A stretch of 17,877 bases of DNA from JAVHLK01 sp043806215 (GTDB taxonomy: Bacteria; Desulfobacterota; Desulfomonilia; Desulfomonilales; Desulfomonilaceae): contig JAZDHD010000215.1 of the NCBI GenBank assembly GCA_043806215.1, positions 1 to 17,877 on the forward strand, in the 5' to 3' direction. Position numbers and translations under genes: made by a program. Of this stretch, positions 1 through 7,125 are shown in pieces. The notes beneath the pieces are model-generated. The model did not search any database, had not been told where the DNA came from, and saw nothing but the letters and a program-made list of their open reading frames with translations. The first letter of the stretch is position 1, and each line of letters starts with the position of its first letter.

Positions 1-4
1 ATTG

Positions 5-580
5 TCATTGTCCCTCTTGCCGACGGACACGGCGGCCGTATTCTTCTCGTGCAATGCGTTTAGCCGTGGGCGTATGGAACCATTCGTCCAAAAGACCCGA
101 CAGGATCGCGAGATAATCGGACGCTTCGATTCCGAATCGTCCGGAGTCGGTATCGAACCCAATCTCCGTGTATCGGCACAACTTATCCGCATCCTTGACA
201 ACGGCATCGTTGAGCGAATGAGGTTGTTTAACGGAATCATGTCCTTCAACGATTTGTGCAATCTCGTCTATGAGGGGAGCAGGGTAATCGACCTTTTCCA
301 GAAGCTCGCGTGCGATCCGTGCCCCTTCAGTCTCGTGGATCCTGTTGAGCGCGGCGTCTATCTTTCCCGGACCGAAGGCGGTGAGTTGCAGATCCTCAGG
401 CACGCACTTCCAACCGACATCGTGGAGAATGACGGCCGGCAGAATTACGTCCGGATCGCCCCCTTCTTCGTCAAGCAGACGCACGGCAAACTCGTACGCT
501 ATGCGTGTGTGATTTTCGTTGTCACGCGTGTCCAGAAAAGGACGAGCGATCTCGAATAGTTTTACGTACTCATCATACAT
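5..580 (-). CDS. HD-domain metal-dependent phosphohydrolase
   Basis: A complete 191-residue protein whose stop codon lies 5 bases from the window edge. The metal-binding pattern of the HD superfamily is visible: H24 (in NENHTRIAYE), H53-D54 in ILHDVGW, H82 in IHETEGARIA, H114-D115 in EGHDS and D130/D132 in VKDADKL. This order of His/Asp residues on helices is typical of small one-domain HD hydrolases that cleave phosphoester bonds of nucleotides or related compounds. The substrate cannot be read from sequence. No signal peptide or membrane segment is seen, so it is probably cytoplasmic. It is on the same strand as the LysR-type gene but 459 bp downstream of it, so it is probably a separate unit. 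The Shine-Dalgarno before its ATG is weak. The family is secure; the function is open. Confidence 0.85.
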   Translation of the reverse strand: MYDEYVKLFEIARPFLDTRDNENHTRIAYEFAVRLLDEEGGDPDVILPAVILHDVGWKCVPEDLQLTAFGPGKIDAALNRIHETEGARIARELLEKVDYPAPLIDEIAQIVEGHDSVKQPHSLNDAVVKDADKLCRYTEIGFDTDSGRFGIEASDYLAILSGLLDEWFHTPTAKRIAREEYGRRVRRQEGQ

Positions 581-697
581 TACGACCGACCCGGCGTTCT
601 TCGATCACGGCAACCGACGCTGCCTGAGCGGCAGAGCAGATTCCGGATCTCCATTATTCGCATAAGGCGCCGGTCCGTGTCAAGCCGATGTTGCCGG

Positions 698-720
698 CCG
701 GGCAAGCGGGAATTGCCCGG
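698..720. repeat. GC-rich hairpin
   Basis: CCGGGCAA at 698-705 pairs perfectly with TTGCCCGG at 713-720 around a 7-nt loop. There is no run of T on either side, so it is not a classical intrinsic terminator. It lies about 340 bp beyond the regulator stop codon and about 120 bp upstream of the HD gene start. Confidence 0.4.
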
Positions 721-939
721 GCTCCCTTACCACGTGGCCATTTTGCGGAACGAATGAGCGCTCAGCATCGGAGGCGGGATAGCCCGTCACGGACACATAT
801 ATGCCGCTCCTCACGAAGGCACTTCCGGGGGAAGTCGGCGTCTCGGTTTGGCCGAAGATCCTGAAGGAGATCTGCACCCTGAAAAACATTCACGTGCCGG
901 AATGACCTTCGGCAACCGCGGATCGTCCGCAGCGTCATG

Positions 940-978
940 CGCAAAATGGGTATTATGTCCCCCGAATTCCCGAATTCG
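940..978. repeat. fragment of a dispersed repeat, followed by a small palindrome
   Basis: The segment CGCAAAATGGGTATTATG followed by TCCCCC (940-963) resembles CGCAAAATCGGATCATG followed by TCCCC at 17818-17839, which is the right arm of the inverted repeat near the other end of the window. It runs into a perfect short palindrome, CGAATTC (963-969), CC, GAATTCG (972-978). I read it as a decayed single arm of a small dispersed element. The similarity is short and was judged by eye. Confidence 0.35.
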
Positions 979-1039
979 TCCGCGGCTTAGTCCAACAGCT
1001 CGTTGGGTTAACAGTGCCGACTTAAGCTTTTGCAGGTTC

Positions 1040-1951
1040 TCATGGTGTATTTCTCACAGACAGCAGATTCTTGGATTTATCGAGGAGCCTGAGGAAAGCC
1101 CATGCTGGGGGAGAGAGGTACTTTCGGTTCCGATATCCGATCCCAAATTCGATTGTGGGAGATCCTTCATGGATTTTTACCGCTTTTAGGGAGCCGTTCT
1201 TTAGCTCCTCGTTTACTGCAAATTCCTCCAGGAAGCCCACCCCGTTATCCTGCCGCACGAATTCCTTGAGAACGGAAAGGCTTGCCGACTCCATTGCGAT
1301 AGAGGGGTTCACCTTGAATTTCCGGAAATAATCAAGGACGATCTCTCTCATCGCTGAACCGTCCTCTCTAAGAGCTAATGGAATTTCGGATAATTGCATA
1401 ATCGAGATTTCCGACACAGGCAAGTGTACACTTTGCGGCGAGGCAAGGAGGACTACTTCACCTTTTCCGATTGCCTTGACCCTCAGTCTGCTGTCGCCGG
1501 GTCTATATCGGACGACTACGAGTTCGTTGCGACGATCCAAGACGCTCTTGACCATTTCTGAGCTTGACCCCCTGTCAAGGATTACCCTGATTCTTGGATA
1601 GGTTTTCTGGAAAGCGATGATTAGAGGCATAAGAAATTTCAACGGTACTTCCGGGCATCCTAGGCGCAGTTCTCCCGACTTAACCGTGGACAAGTCACCC
1701 AGAAGGCCTTCTAACTCGTGAACCCCCTGGAAAATTTGCTCAGCCTTTTTGAACACGCGCACTCCCGCGTCTGTCAGCCGAATGGTGTTTCCTTCCCGGA
1801 CGAGAAGCCGCACATTGACCGTTTCCTCAAGCTGTTTGACTTGTATGCAAACAGCAGGTGGGGTTACCATAAGTTCCTGCGCGGCTTTCGAGATGCTATT
1901 CAATTTTGCCGCCGTAAAAAAGGAACGCAGTTGATTCATGTTCACAATCAC
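1040..1951 (-). CDS. LysR-type transcriptional regulator
   Basis: A LysR-family regulator of 303 residues from the start chosen here. The N-terminal winged helix-turn-helix covers roughly residues 5-65 (MNQLRSFFTAAKLNSISKAA, then TPPAVCIQVKQLEE and the LTDAG motif). The rest is the periplasmic-binding-protein-like effector domain, beginning near GELRLGCPEVPLKFLMPLI. The GTG at 1949-1951 is preferred because GGGAG lies 8 nt upstream. The in-frame ATG at 1937-1939 is about 20 nt from that site, and an ATG at 2009-2011 would add 20 atypical residues. It is transcribed away from ppsB across a region rich in palindromes. That arrangement is usual for LysR regulators controlling the neighbouring catabolic genes and their own gene. 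The effector is probably an aromatic acid, phenol or a CoA thioester, which is inference only. Confidence 0.92.
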   Translation of the reverse strand: MIVNMNQLRSFFTAAKLNSISKAAQELMVTPPAVCIQVKQLEETVNVRLLVREGNTIRLTDAGVRVFKKAEQIFQGVHELEGLLGDLSTVKSGELRLGCPEVPLKFLMPLIIAFQKTYPRIRVILDRGSSSEMVKSVLDRRNELVVVRYRPGDSRLRVKAIGKGEVVLLASPQSVHLPVSEISIMQLSEIPLALREDGSAMREIVLDYFRKFKVNPSIAMESASLSVLKEFVRQDNGVGFLEEFAVNEELKNGSLKAVKIHEGSPTIEFGIGYRNRKYLSPPAWAFLRLLDKSKNLLSVRNTP

Positions 1952-2135
1952 GATCGCAGCTCCCTTAGTAGTTGACAAAATCTTTGTGTCATATCCCTTA
2001 TCGGCTCCCACAACGACCCGGTTATGTGATCGGGATCTCTTCGATTATCCCACGGGCCGCCACTTGCCCGAAGGTTGTTCCCCCGTCACTACCTTACCTT
2101 ACCATAACAAAACTTAACTGCAATTAAAATTTATT

Positions 2136-2153
2136 AAATTGACTTGTCAATTT
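2136..2153. promoter_or_regulatory. perfect palindrome, candidate operator
   Basis: AAATTGAC (2136-2143), TT, GTCAATTT (2146-2153) is a perfect dyad with 8-bp arms. Its core TGACTTGTCAA recurs at 2309-2319. It overlaps the -35 box of the candidate promoter, which is a sensible place for a regulator to act. Binding by the adjacent LysR-type protein is an inference; the site was not scored against a LysR consensus. Confidence 0.5.
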
Positions 2154-2167
2154 CCAATGGCTACCAT
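2139..2167 (+). promoter_or_regulatory. candidate sigma-70 type promoter toward ppsB
   Basis: TTGACT (2139-2144) and TACCAT (2162-2167) are separated by exactly 17 bp. The -35 box matches the consensus at five of six positions and the -10 box at four of six. Transcription would give a leader of about 240 nt before the ppsB start at 2418, spanning the 12-bp inverted repeat and the second palindrome core. This is a sequence match only. Confidence 0.35.
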
Positions 2168-2186
2168 GACACCATGAAAAAACATT

Positions 2187-2304
2187 AAATGGGGTAAGCT
2201 CATAAGATGATATGGATGTAACCGTATTTCTCCTTGCGGATAACAGGTTCATCCCTTTTCACACTCCCACAGAATGGTTTTTCCCCGGTCCACTTACCCC
2301 ATTT
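2187..2304. repeat. 12-bp inverted repeat with distant arms
   Basis: AAATGGGGTAAG at 2187-2198 is the exact reverse complement of CTTACCCCATTT at 2293-2304, with 94 bp between them. In the predicted ppsB leader transcript the arms could pair. In DNA they could be two half-sites in opposite orientation. A 12-bp perfect match within about 100 bp is unlikely by chance but its role is unknown. Confidence 0.45.
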
Positions 2305-2308
2305 CAGA

Positions 2309-2319
2309 TGACTTGTCAA
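2309..2319. promoter_or_regulatory. second copy of palindrome core
   Basis: TGACTTGTCAA here is identical to 2140-2150 inside the perfect palindrome 169 bp upstream. The flanks differ (left flank GA rather than AT). It is a candidate second operator for the regulator of ppsB, about 100 bp before the ppsB start codon. Confidence 0.35.
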
Positions 2320-2417
2320 AACTCGTATTTCACACTCTTCCACAGGATGATTCTTTTCGTTAACCTTTATTTGTTCGACACAACCTTTCACACAACCCTT
2401 CAAGGAGCAGAGACGAA

Positions 2418-3491
2418 ATGTCTGAGCAGTGGATATTTCACGATGTAGGTGTTGAGCATACTGACGTGGTAGGAAAGAAATGTGCTCATTTGGGGGAAAT
2501 GAGAAGAGCCGGTATACTTGTACCTCCAGGTTTTGCATTATCATTGAAAGCCTATGAGAAATTCATGGAAGGGACAGGGGCTCTAGATGAAGTTGAGCAT
2601 GTCCTCAAAACGTTCGATGCGGACCCGAATGATGTAACTCATATTTCTAGATTTGACACAATATCAAAGACACTCCGTAACATTGTCGAGTCCAAGAGAA
2701 TGCCCCATGGTATGGCGCATAAAATAGCTGAGCAATATAAAAAGTTATGCGAGGACACCTGCACCTTTAACGCGGCTGTGGCTGTCAGGTCTGCCGGGGT
2801 ATCCAGCCACCCCGGCCAATATGAGACATATCTTCACATCAGCGGGGAAGCCGCGGTACTGCGGAATATCATCAGGGTTTGGTCAAGTACGTTTAATGCC
2901 CGTTCTCTGATTGCACGGGCCAGGGCGGGCGTCTCACTTGAGTCTGATCCGATCGGCACAGCTGTTCTGAAAATGGTTGACGCCAAATCAGCCGGAGTGA
3001 TCTTCACTTTGAATCCGGTCAATGGTGATGTTTCAAAGGTCTCCATAGGCGGCAGTTGGGGCTTGGGCGAAGCAGTTGTTAGCGGCGAGGTGACCAATGA
3101 TCAATGGTTGGTGGACAAAGTGACTCTGGAAATCATCGAACGGGGGGTGGCGGAGAAGACCAAAGAATGTGTCCTTGATACCCAATGCGGTGAAATTACT
3201 TACATAGATATCCACCCTGAACTACAGAGCAAGCCGTGTCTGAGCGATGTGGAGATTGTTGCGTTAGTTGAGCATGCCAAAAGGGTAGAGAAGCACTTCG
3301 GAGTGCCTCAAGATGTTGAATGGGCGATAGACAGGACTTTGCCATACCCTGAGAATGTGTTCATTGTGCAAGCCCGGCCGGAAACCATATGGAGCAAGGC
3401 ACCAAAGGAGAAAGTGGATACAAAGTCGATGTTCGGGGAATACGACTTAACCTTCATCATCAACCAACAAGAAAGGGAGGTAGCACTATGA
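2418..3491 (+). CDS. ppsB: phenylphosphate synthase 40-kDa subunit (PEP-synthase ATP-grasp domain)
   Basis: A 357-residue (about 40 kDa) protein that corresponds to the N-terminal ATP-binding domain of phosphoenolpyruvate synthase only. Visible motifs are VVGKKCAHLGEM (18-28), AVRSAGVSSHPGQYET (122-137), SAGVIFTLNP (191-200), GLGEAVVSGEV (215-225), DVEWAID (299-305) and a terminal FIVQARPET (315-323). The phospho-histidine and PEP-binding domains are missing, and the next gene supplies a histidine domain. This split, with a 40-kDa and a 70-kDa partner, is that of phenylphosphate synthase from Thauera aromatica, which phosphorylates phenol with ATP and releases AMP and phosphate. AAGGAG at 2402-2407 supports the start. 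It overlaps ppsA by 4 nt (ATGA). Its base composition is visibly more AT-rich than that of the ligase gene downstream. The PEP-synthase-like fold is certain; phenol as substrate is inferred. Confidence 0.88.
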   Translation: MSEQWIFHDVGVEHTDVVGKKCAHLGEMRRAGILVPPGFALSLKAYEKFMEGTGALDEVEHVLKTFDADPNDVTHISRFDTISKTLRNIVESKRMPHGMAHKIAEQYKKLCEDTCTFNAAVAVRSAGVSSHPGQYETYLHISGEAAVLRNIIRVWSSTFNARSLIARARAGVSLESDPIGTAVLKMVDAKSAGVIFTLNPVNGDVSKVSIGGSWGLGEAVVSGEVTNDQWLVDKVTLEIIERGVAEKTKECVLDTQCGEITYIDIHPELQSKPCLSDVEIVALVEHAKRVEKHFGVPQDVEWAIDRTLPYPENVFIVQARPETIWSKAPKEKVDTKSMFGEYDLTFIINQQEREVAL

Positions 3492-5332
3492 ACAAGGGGA
3501 GGCGATTCACTGATCCACACGAGATAAAGGATTTGCCGGGCACCGAAGGCTGGCGCGACATGTATCCTTACTACTATCCATTTTCAGACCCAGATGCCAT
3601 GCCGACAACGGCCGGTTACGAGAAATCCATGCTCTGGTTCTATGATGGACTCCACTATCCCGAGCCCGTGTGTCCCCTTGACCTAACCTGGGATGACATG
3701 TGGCACCACACGGCCTCTGCATGGGTTGGCAGGATTCACGTGTTCCCCACGAACTGGGGAAGGGACCACCGGATGGTAATGGGTCGAGTCTACATTGACT
3801 CGACGGACGTGGACCCGGCATTAGTACCGGCGCGGGTCCCCGAGTTCCAGAAAAGGGTAGGCTTTGCCCTGGCAAACTGGAAGGATTTGTTCAAGAAGTG
3901 GACTGTGAAGGTTGAGAAACTTATACGAGATACCGACGCGATGGTCATTCCCCGTCTTGCAGATCTGGACCCGATGAGCATCATTACCGACGGCAAATGG
4001 TCTGTGGGCCATGACTTGTTCGTCGCCTGGAACAGGCTCATGGAAAACATTCATCTAATATGGGAATGGCACTTCGAGTTCAATAACCTCGTATCTCTTG
4101 TCAACGTCCAATACATCGAGTTCGTCAAGAAGCTCTTCCCCGGCATTACCGACAAATCGATAGGCCAGACCCTCAGCGGCTTTGACGCCATGCTCTTCAA
4201 GGCTTTCCGGGTCTTGTTGGACCTGGCGCAACTAGCCTTAGAGCTTAAGGTGGACGGAACGGTACTCAGCTCGAAGGATTGGACAAGGGTCGAGGAGAAC
4301 CTTCAGCAATCGGAGGCGGGAAAAAAATGGCTCGATGCCTGGAACACCCTTAAGGACCCGTGGTTCAACATGTCGTGTGCCAGTGGATGGTACCATACGG
4401 ACGGATCCTGGATTGATACCCCTTCGTATCCGCTCCATCAGATTCAGCAGTACATCGGGCTGCTCCAGAAGGGCGAGAATCTCGAGAAACCGATACAAGA
4501 GGTGCTCGCAGAGAGGGACAGGGTTACTGAGGAATACCGCAACCTGATCAAAAATGAGGAGGACAAGAAAACTTTCGATAGCCTCCTGGCTACGGCAAGA
4601 AAATGTGCCCACTACACTGAGGACCATGACTTCTATGTAGAAAACTGGTCGCACACGGTTTTCTACAAGAAGTGGAGGGAATTCGGGGAGATTATGGTGG
4701 AGCACGGAGTGATCGAGGATAAGGACGACATCTACTTCATAAATCGCTTTGAGGTACCTGAGGTACTCCACGACATCGTCGCGAGCTGGTACTGCGGCGT
4801 GGCCCCATACGGCCGCGAATACTGGCCGCCGAAGATTGCCCGCCGCAAGGACATATTTGAGAAGTTCAAGGAGTGGCGCGCCCCCGAGGCTCTCGGACCC
4901 GCGCCCGATGATTTCACGAATCCCGTGATGATCAACGAGTACGGCTTTGACAATGACACCATCGATAGATGGCTCGGCGCACAGGACATTGACGTGAGCA
5001 AGGTGTCTCACATCAAGGGATACGCCGGCTCTGCGGGGATTGTGGAAGGAGTGGCCCGGGTGTGCCTGTCCGTCGATGATCTTGGGAAAATCCAGACAGG
5101 TGACATCCTCGTGGCACCGTCGATCAATCCCGCGTGGAGTGCCTACTTTCCCATGGTGTCCGGGGTCGTCACCGACATCGGAGGCGTATTCGGCCACGCC
5201 GCCATCGTTGCCAGGGAATATAAGCTTCCCGCCGTGGTGGCAACAGGCACGGCAACGAAGATCATCATGACCGGAGACCGGATAAAGGTGGATGGTGATA
5301 CAGGGATGGTCCACATCGTGACAAGGGCCTGA
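3488..5332 (+). CDS. ppsA: phenylphosphate synthase 70-kDa subunit (phosphohistidine domain)
   Basis: A 614-residue (about 70 kDa) protein. The start is the ATG overlapping the ppsB stop, preceded by AGGGAGG about 7 nt upstream; the frame stays open upstream but has no better start. The C-terminal 110 residues form the swivelling phosphohistidine domain of PEP-synthase-type enzymes: GYAGSAGIVEGVARV, GDILVAPSINPAW, then DIGGVFGHAAIVARE with the catalytic-type histidine at residue 570 (codon at 5195), and LPAVVATGTAT. The subunit of Thauera aromatica that carries phosphate is reported to use His-569, so length and position agree closely. The N-terminal 450 residues have no PEP-synthase ATP domain and resemble the phenol-binding part of that subunit. 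Expected role: accept phosphate from ATP through PpsB and pass it to a phenol. The actual phenol could be substituted (catechol, cresol). Confidence 0.88.
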   Translation: MNKGRRFTDPHEIKDLPGTEGWRDMYPYYYPFSDPDAMPTTAGYEKSMLWFYDGLHYPEPVCPLDLTWDDMWHHTASAWVGRIHVFPTNWGRDHRMVMGRVYIDSTDVDPALVPARVPEFQKRVGFALANWKDLFKKWTVKVEKLIRDTDAMVIPRLADLDPMSIITDGKWSVGHDLFVAWNRLMENIHLIWEWHFEFNNLVSLVNVQYIEFVKKLFPGITDKSIGQTLSGFDAMLFKAFRVLLDLAQLALELKVDGTVLSSKDWTRVEENLQQSEAGKKWLDAWNTLKDPWFNMSCASGWYHTDGSWIDTPSYPLHQIQQYIGLLQKGENLEKPIQEVLAERDRVTEEYRNLIKNEEDKKTFDSLLATARKCAHYTEDHDFYVENWSHTVFYKKWREFGEIMVEHGVIEDKDDIYFINRFEVPEVLHDIVASWYCGVAPYGREYWPPKIARRKDIFEKFKEWRAPEALGPAPDDFTNPVMINEYGFDNDTIDRWLGAQDIDVSKVSHIKGYAGSAGIVEGVARVCLSVDDLGKIQTGDILVAPSINPAWSAYFPMVSGVVTDIGGVFGHAAIVAREYKLPAVVATGTATKIIMTGDRIKVDGDTGMVHIVTRA

Positions 5333-5635
5333 CATTTCTAAAGAATCAGCCGTGGCGGGAAACGTCCGGCCGCGCCGCCTCAACGCTAACTTAAGATGCA
5401 CGTGGCGTGGTCCTTAGAAGTCCCCCCTTTGGAAAAAAAGGGGGGGCAGGGGGATTTTTCGGATCCATAAATCCCCCTAGCCGCCTTTTTCTAAGGGGGA
5501 ACAAGAGGAAATGTCCAATAGAAAGTTGTCGTCGGTAACCAGTGACACCAAAGTCGGATCCTATGCGGCTGCGCCCCCTCAGCAGGACTCAGCGGCAATA
5601 TAGGTAATTTGATGGACATATACAAGGAGAATTCT
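5333..5635. other. intergenic spacer between ppsA and the ubiD-like gene
   Basis: About 300 bp with no credible ORF. The main content is the long hairpin repeat at 5421-5500. The last 12 bases hold AAGGAGA at 5624-5630, the ribosome binding site of the next gene. I see no clear promoter. The spacer may be read through, or the hairpin may attenuate transcription or protect an mRNA end. Confidence 0.5.
5421..5500. repeat. long nested hairpin repeat
   Basis: Two nested sets of arms are visible. The outer arm TCCCCCCTTTGG plus an A-run (5421-5439) pairs imperfectly with CTTTTTCTAAGGGGGA (5485-5500). The inner arm CAGGGGGATTT (5447-5457) pairs with AAATCCCCCTAG (5469-5480). The short GGATCC centre forms the loop. 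Repeats of this C5/G5 type with A/T-rich joints are, from general knowledge, common between genes in deltaproteobacterial and other environmental genomes as small non-coding palindromic elements. It could also end or protect the ppsBA transcript. No T-run follows the outer stem, so it is not a standard terminator. Confidence 0.65.
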
Positions 5636-7072
5636 ATGGTCAACGATATGAGGGATTTTATTCATGAATGTGAACGGAGTGGCGCTCTCAAAAGAGTAAA
5701 GGCAGAAGTCGATTGGGACCTGGAAATTTCACATGTTTCCAAGCTGAACGAAGAAAAGGGAGGCGGCTATGCGCTCCTTTTTGAGAACGTGAAAGATTAC
5801 CCCGGTTTTTCCATTTTGAGCTCTGCCCTTACCACCGAGCAAAGACTCGCTCTAGCTCTTGGGATGCCCGAGCACTACAGCCTGTGTCAACTGGCCCAGG
5901 AATGGGTCCAATTGACATCAAAAGCGAAGATACCGCCGGTTGAAGTCAAAGATGGTCCAGTCCTGGAGAATGTTATAGAAGGCGATGAGGTCGATCTTTT
6001 TTCATTGCCGTCGCCTAAATTTGCTCCTTTGGATGGAGGCAGATACATCGGGACCGCCGTCAGCGTCATAACAAAGGACCCGGACACGGGCTGGCAGAAT
6101 CTCGGCACATACCGGATGCAGCTCATCGACAAAACCCGGTCCGCCATACAGATTCACCATGGAAAGCACGGCGATCTGATGCTCGATAGGTACAGGGAAT
6201 TGGGACAAAAGATGCCGGCCGCGGCAGTCATTGGACAAGCGCCTGTACTGTTCTTGTTGGCCAGTTCCACGGCGCCCTGGGGGGTCAGTGAATACGATCT
6301 GGCGGGCGCGCTCCGCGGCGCACCGGTCGAGGTTATAAAGAGTGATCTCACAGGGTTACTGATCCCGGCCAACGCGGAAATTGTCCTCGAGGGTGAAATA
6401 AATCCGGACAAAAGTTCCTATGCCCAGGAGGGCCCGTTTGGTGAATACACCGGATACTACTCGGCAAAGGGTGGAGAGGAATACCTGGAACCGGTTCTTG
6501 AAGTGAAGCGGATTTTGGTTCGAAAAAATCCGGTTTTCTGGATCACCACAACGGGTCAGCCGATCAATGACATTCATATGCTGGGGGCTCTTCAGGTCAC
6601 CGCGTCAATATGGTCCGACCTGAGGGATATGAGAATTCCAGGGATCCAATCCGTTTATTCTTTGCCGGAGGGCTGTGGCCGTCTCACTGTCGTAGTATCT
6701 GTCAAACAGCGCTATCCCGGTCATTCGACTCAGGTGGGTCATGCCGTTGCGGGCTCAACCAGCGGTCACTACCGGCTCAAGAACGTTATCGTCGTGGACG
6801 ACGACATTCCTGCAGATAATATCCAGAAAGTCCTTTGGGCTGTCAGTGCCAGACTCGAGGCGAGGAGGGGCGTTCACATCCTCCAAAACACGAGAGGCGG
6901 TCCTTTAGACCCGGCCGTCTACATTTCCGAACGAGATGCCGGCTCCAAGCTGATATTGGATGCCACCATCCCCTTTCACTGGGACAGAAAGCCGATGCTG
7001 ACCAAGATGGACACGGACATGGTCGCGAGAGTGAAGGGCCGATGGGCAGAGTACGGGTTGTCGCAGGCGTGA
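5636..7072 (+). CDS. UbiD-family arylic (de)carboxylase, phenylphosphate carboxylase-like
   Basis: A 478-residue UbiD-family enzyme of normal length for a single subunit. The start at 5636 is chosen because AAGGAGA lies 5 nt before it; upstream TTG and ATG codons at 5609 and 5612 lack such a site. The residues that hold prenylated FMN and catalyse (de)carboxylation in this family are present: R160 in NLGTYRMQ and the E-x4-E pair E265/E270 in EGPFGEYTGY. The C-terminal DDDIPADN (388-395) is also typical. UbiD enzymes decarboxylate aromatic acids reversibly, and phenylphosphate carboxylase contains UbiD-like subunits. Lying directly after ppsBA, it most likely carboxylates the phosphorylated phenol to a 4-hydroxybenzoate. 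Only one UbiD-like gene is present, without the small Ppc subunits and without UbiX. A plain hydroxybenzoate decarboxylase is the alternative. Confidence 0.9.
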   Translation: MVNDMRDFIHECERSGALKRVKAEVDWDLEISHVSKLNEEKGGGYALLFENVKDYPGFSILSSALTTEQRLALALGMPEHYSLCQLAQEWVQLTSKAKIPPVEVKDGPVLENVIEGDEVDLFSLPSPKFAPLDGGRYIGTAVSVITKDPDTGWQNLGTYRMQLIDKTRSAIQIHHGKHGDLMLDRYRELGQKMPAAAVIGQAPVLFLLASSTAPWGVSEYDLAGALRGAPVEVIKSDLTGLLIPANAEIVLEGEINPDKSSYAQEGPFGEYTGYYSAKGGEEYLEPVLEVKRILVRKNPVFWITTTGQPINDIHMLGALQVTASIWSDLRDMRIPGIQSVYSLPEGCGRLTVVVSVKQRYPGHSTQVGHAVAGSTSGHYRLKNVIVVDDDIPADNIQKVLWAVSARLEARRGVHILQNTRGGPLDPAVYISERDAGSKLILDATIPFHWDRKPMLTKMDTDMVARVKGRWAEYGLSQA

Positions 7073-7125
7073 GGGCCTAGGAATACAAGCGATGTGAGAG
7101 GATAAATCGCGAGGGGAGTAATGCC

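Larger units (their letters stand above)
581..1039. other. gene-free interval between HD gene and regulator
   Basis: I find no supportable gene in these 459 bp. Short ORFs here, on both strands, have no recognisable motifs and no good ribosome sites. Two structures stand out: a hairpin at 698-720 and a repeat-like segment at 940-978 that resembles one arm of the inverted repeat near the right end of the window. On the minus strand the interval would hold the HD gene's promoter and the 3' end of the regulator transcript, but I see no convincing example of either. Confidence 0.5.
1952..2417. promoter_or_regulatory. divergent regulatory region between the LysR-type gene and ppsB
   Basis: This is 466 bp of AT-rich DNA without a supportable gene. 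An overlapping 114-residue minus-strand ORF (2200-2544) and a 78-residue plus-strand ORF lack motifs and run across or against ppsB. The interval contains a perfect 18-bp palindrome at 2136-2153, a second copy of its core at 2309-2319, a 12-bp inverted repeat (2187-2198 / 2293-2304) and three copies of TTTCACAC (2257, 2328, 2386). It must hold the promoters of both flanking genes. A plausible ppsB-directed promoter is listed separately. Confidence 0.7.

Noticed and set aside
2..559. 185-residue plus-strand ORF opposite the HD gene
   Set aside because: The minus strand has all HD metal-binding residues; the plus frame has no motif.
2200..2544. 114-residue minus-strand ORF in the regulatory region
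   Set aside because: It overlaps the ppsB start, has no motif, and covers candidate operators and repeats; more likely a chance frame in AT-rich DNA.
4238..5401. 387-residue minus-strand ORF opposite ppsA
   Set aside because: It is antisense to the phosphohistidine domain of ppsA, is Pro/His/Arg-rich without any domain motif, and has no ribosome site. It is a shadow of a GC-rich gene.
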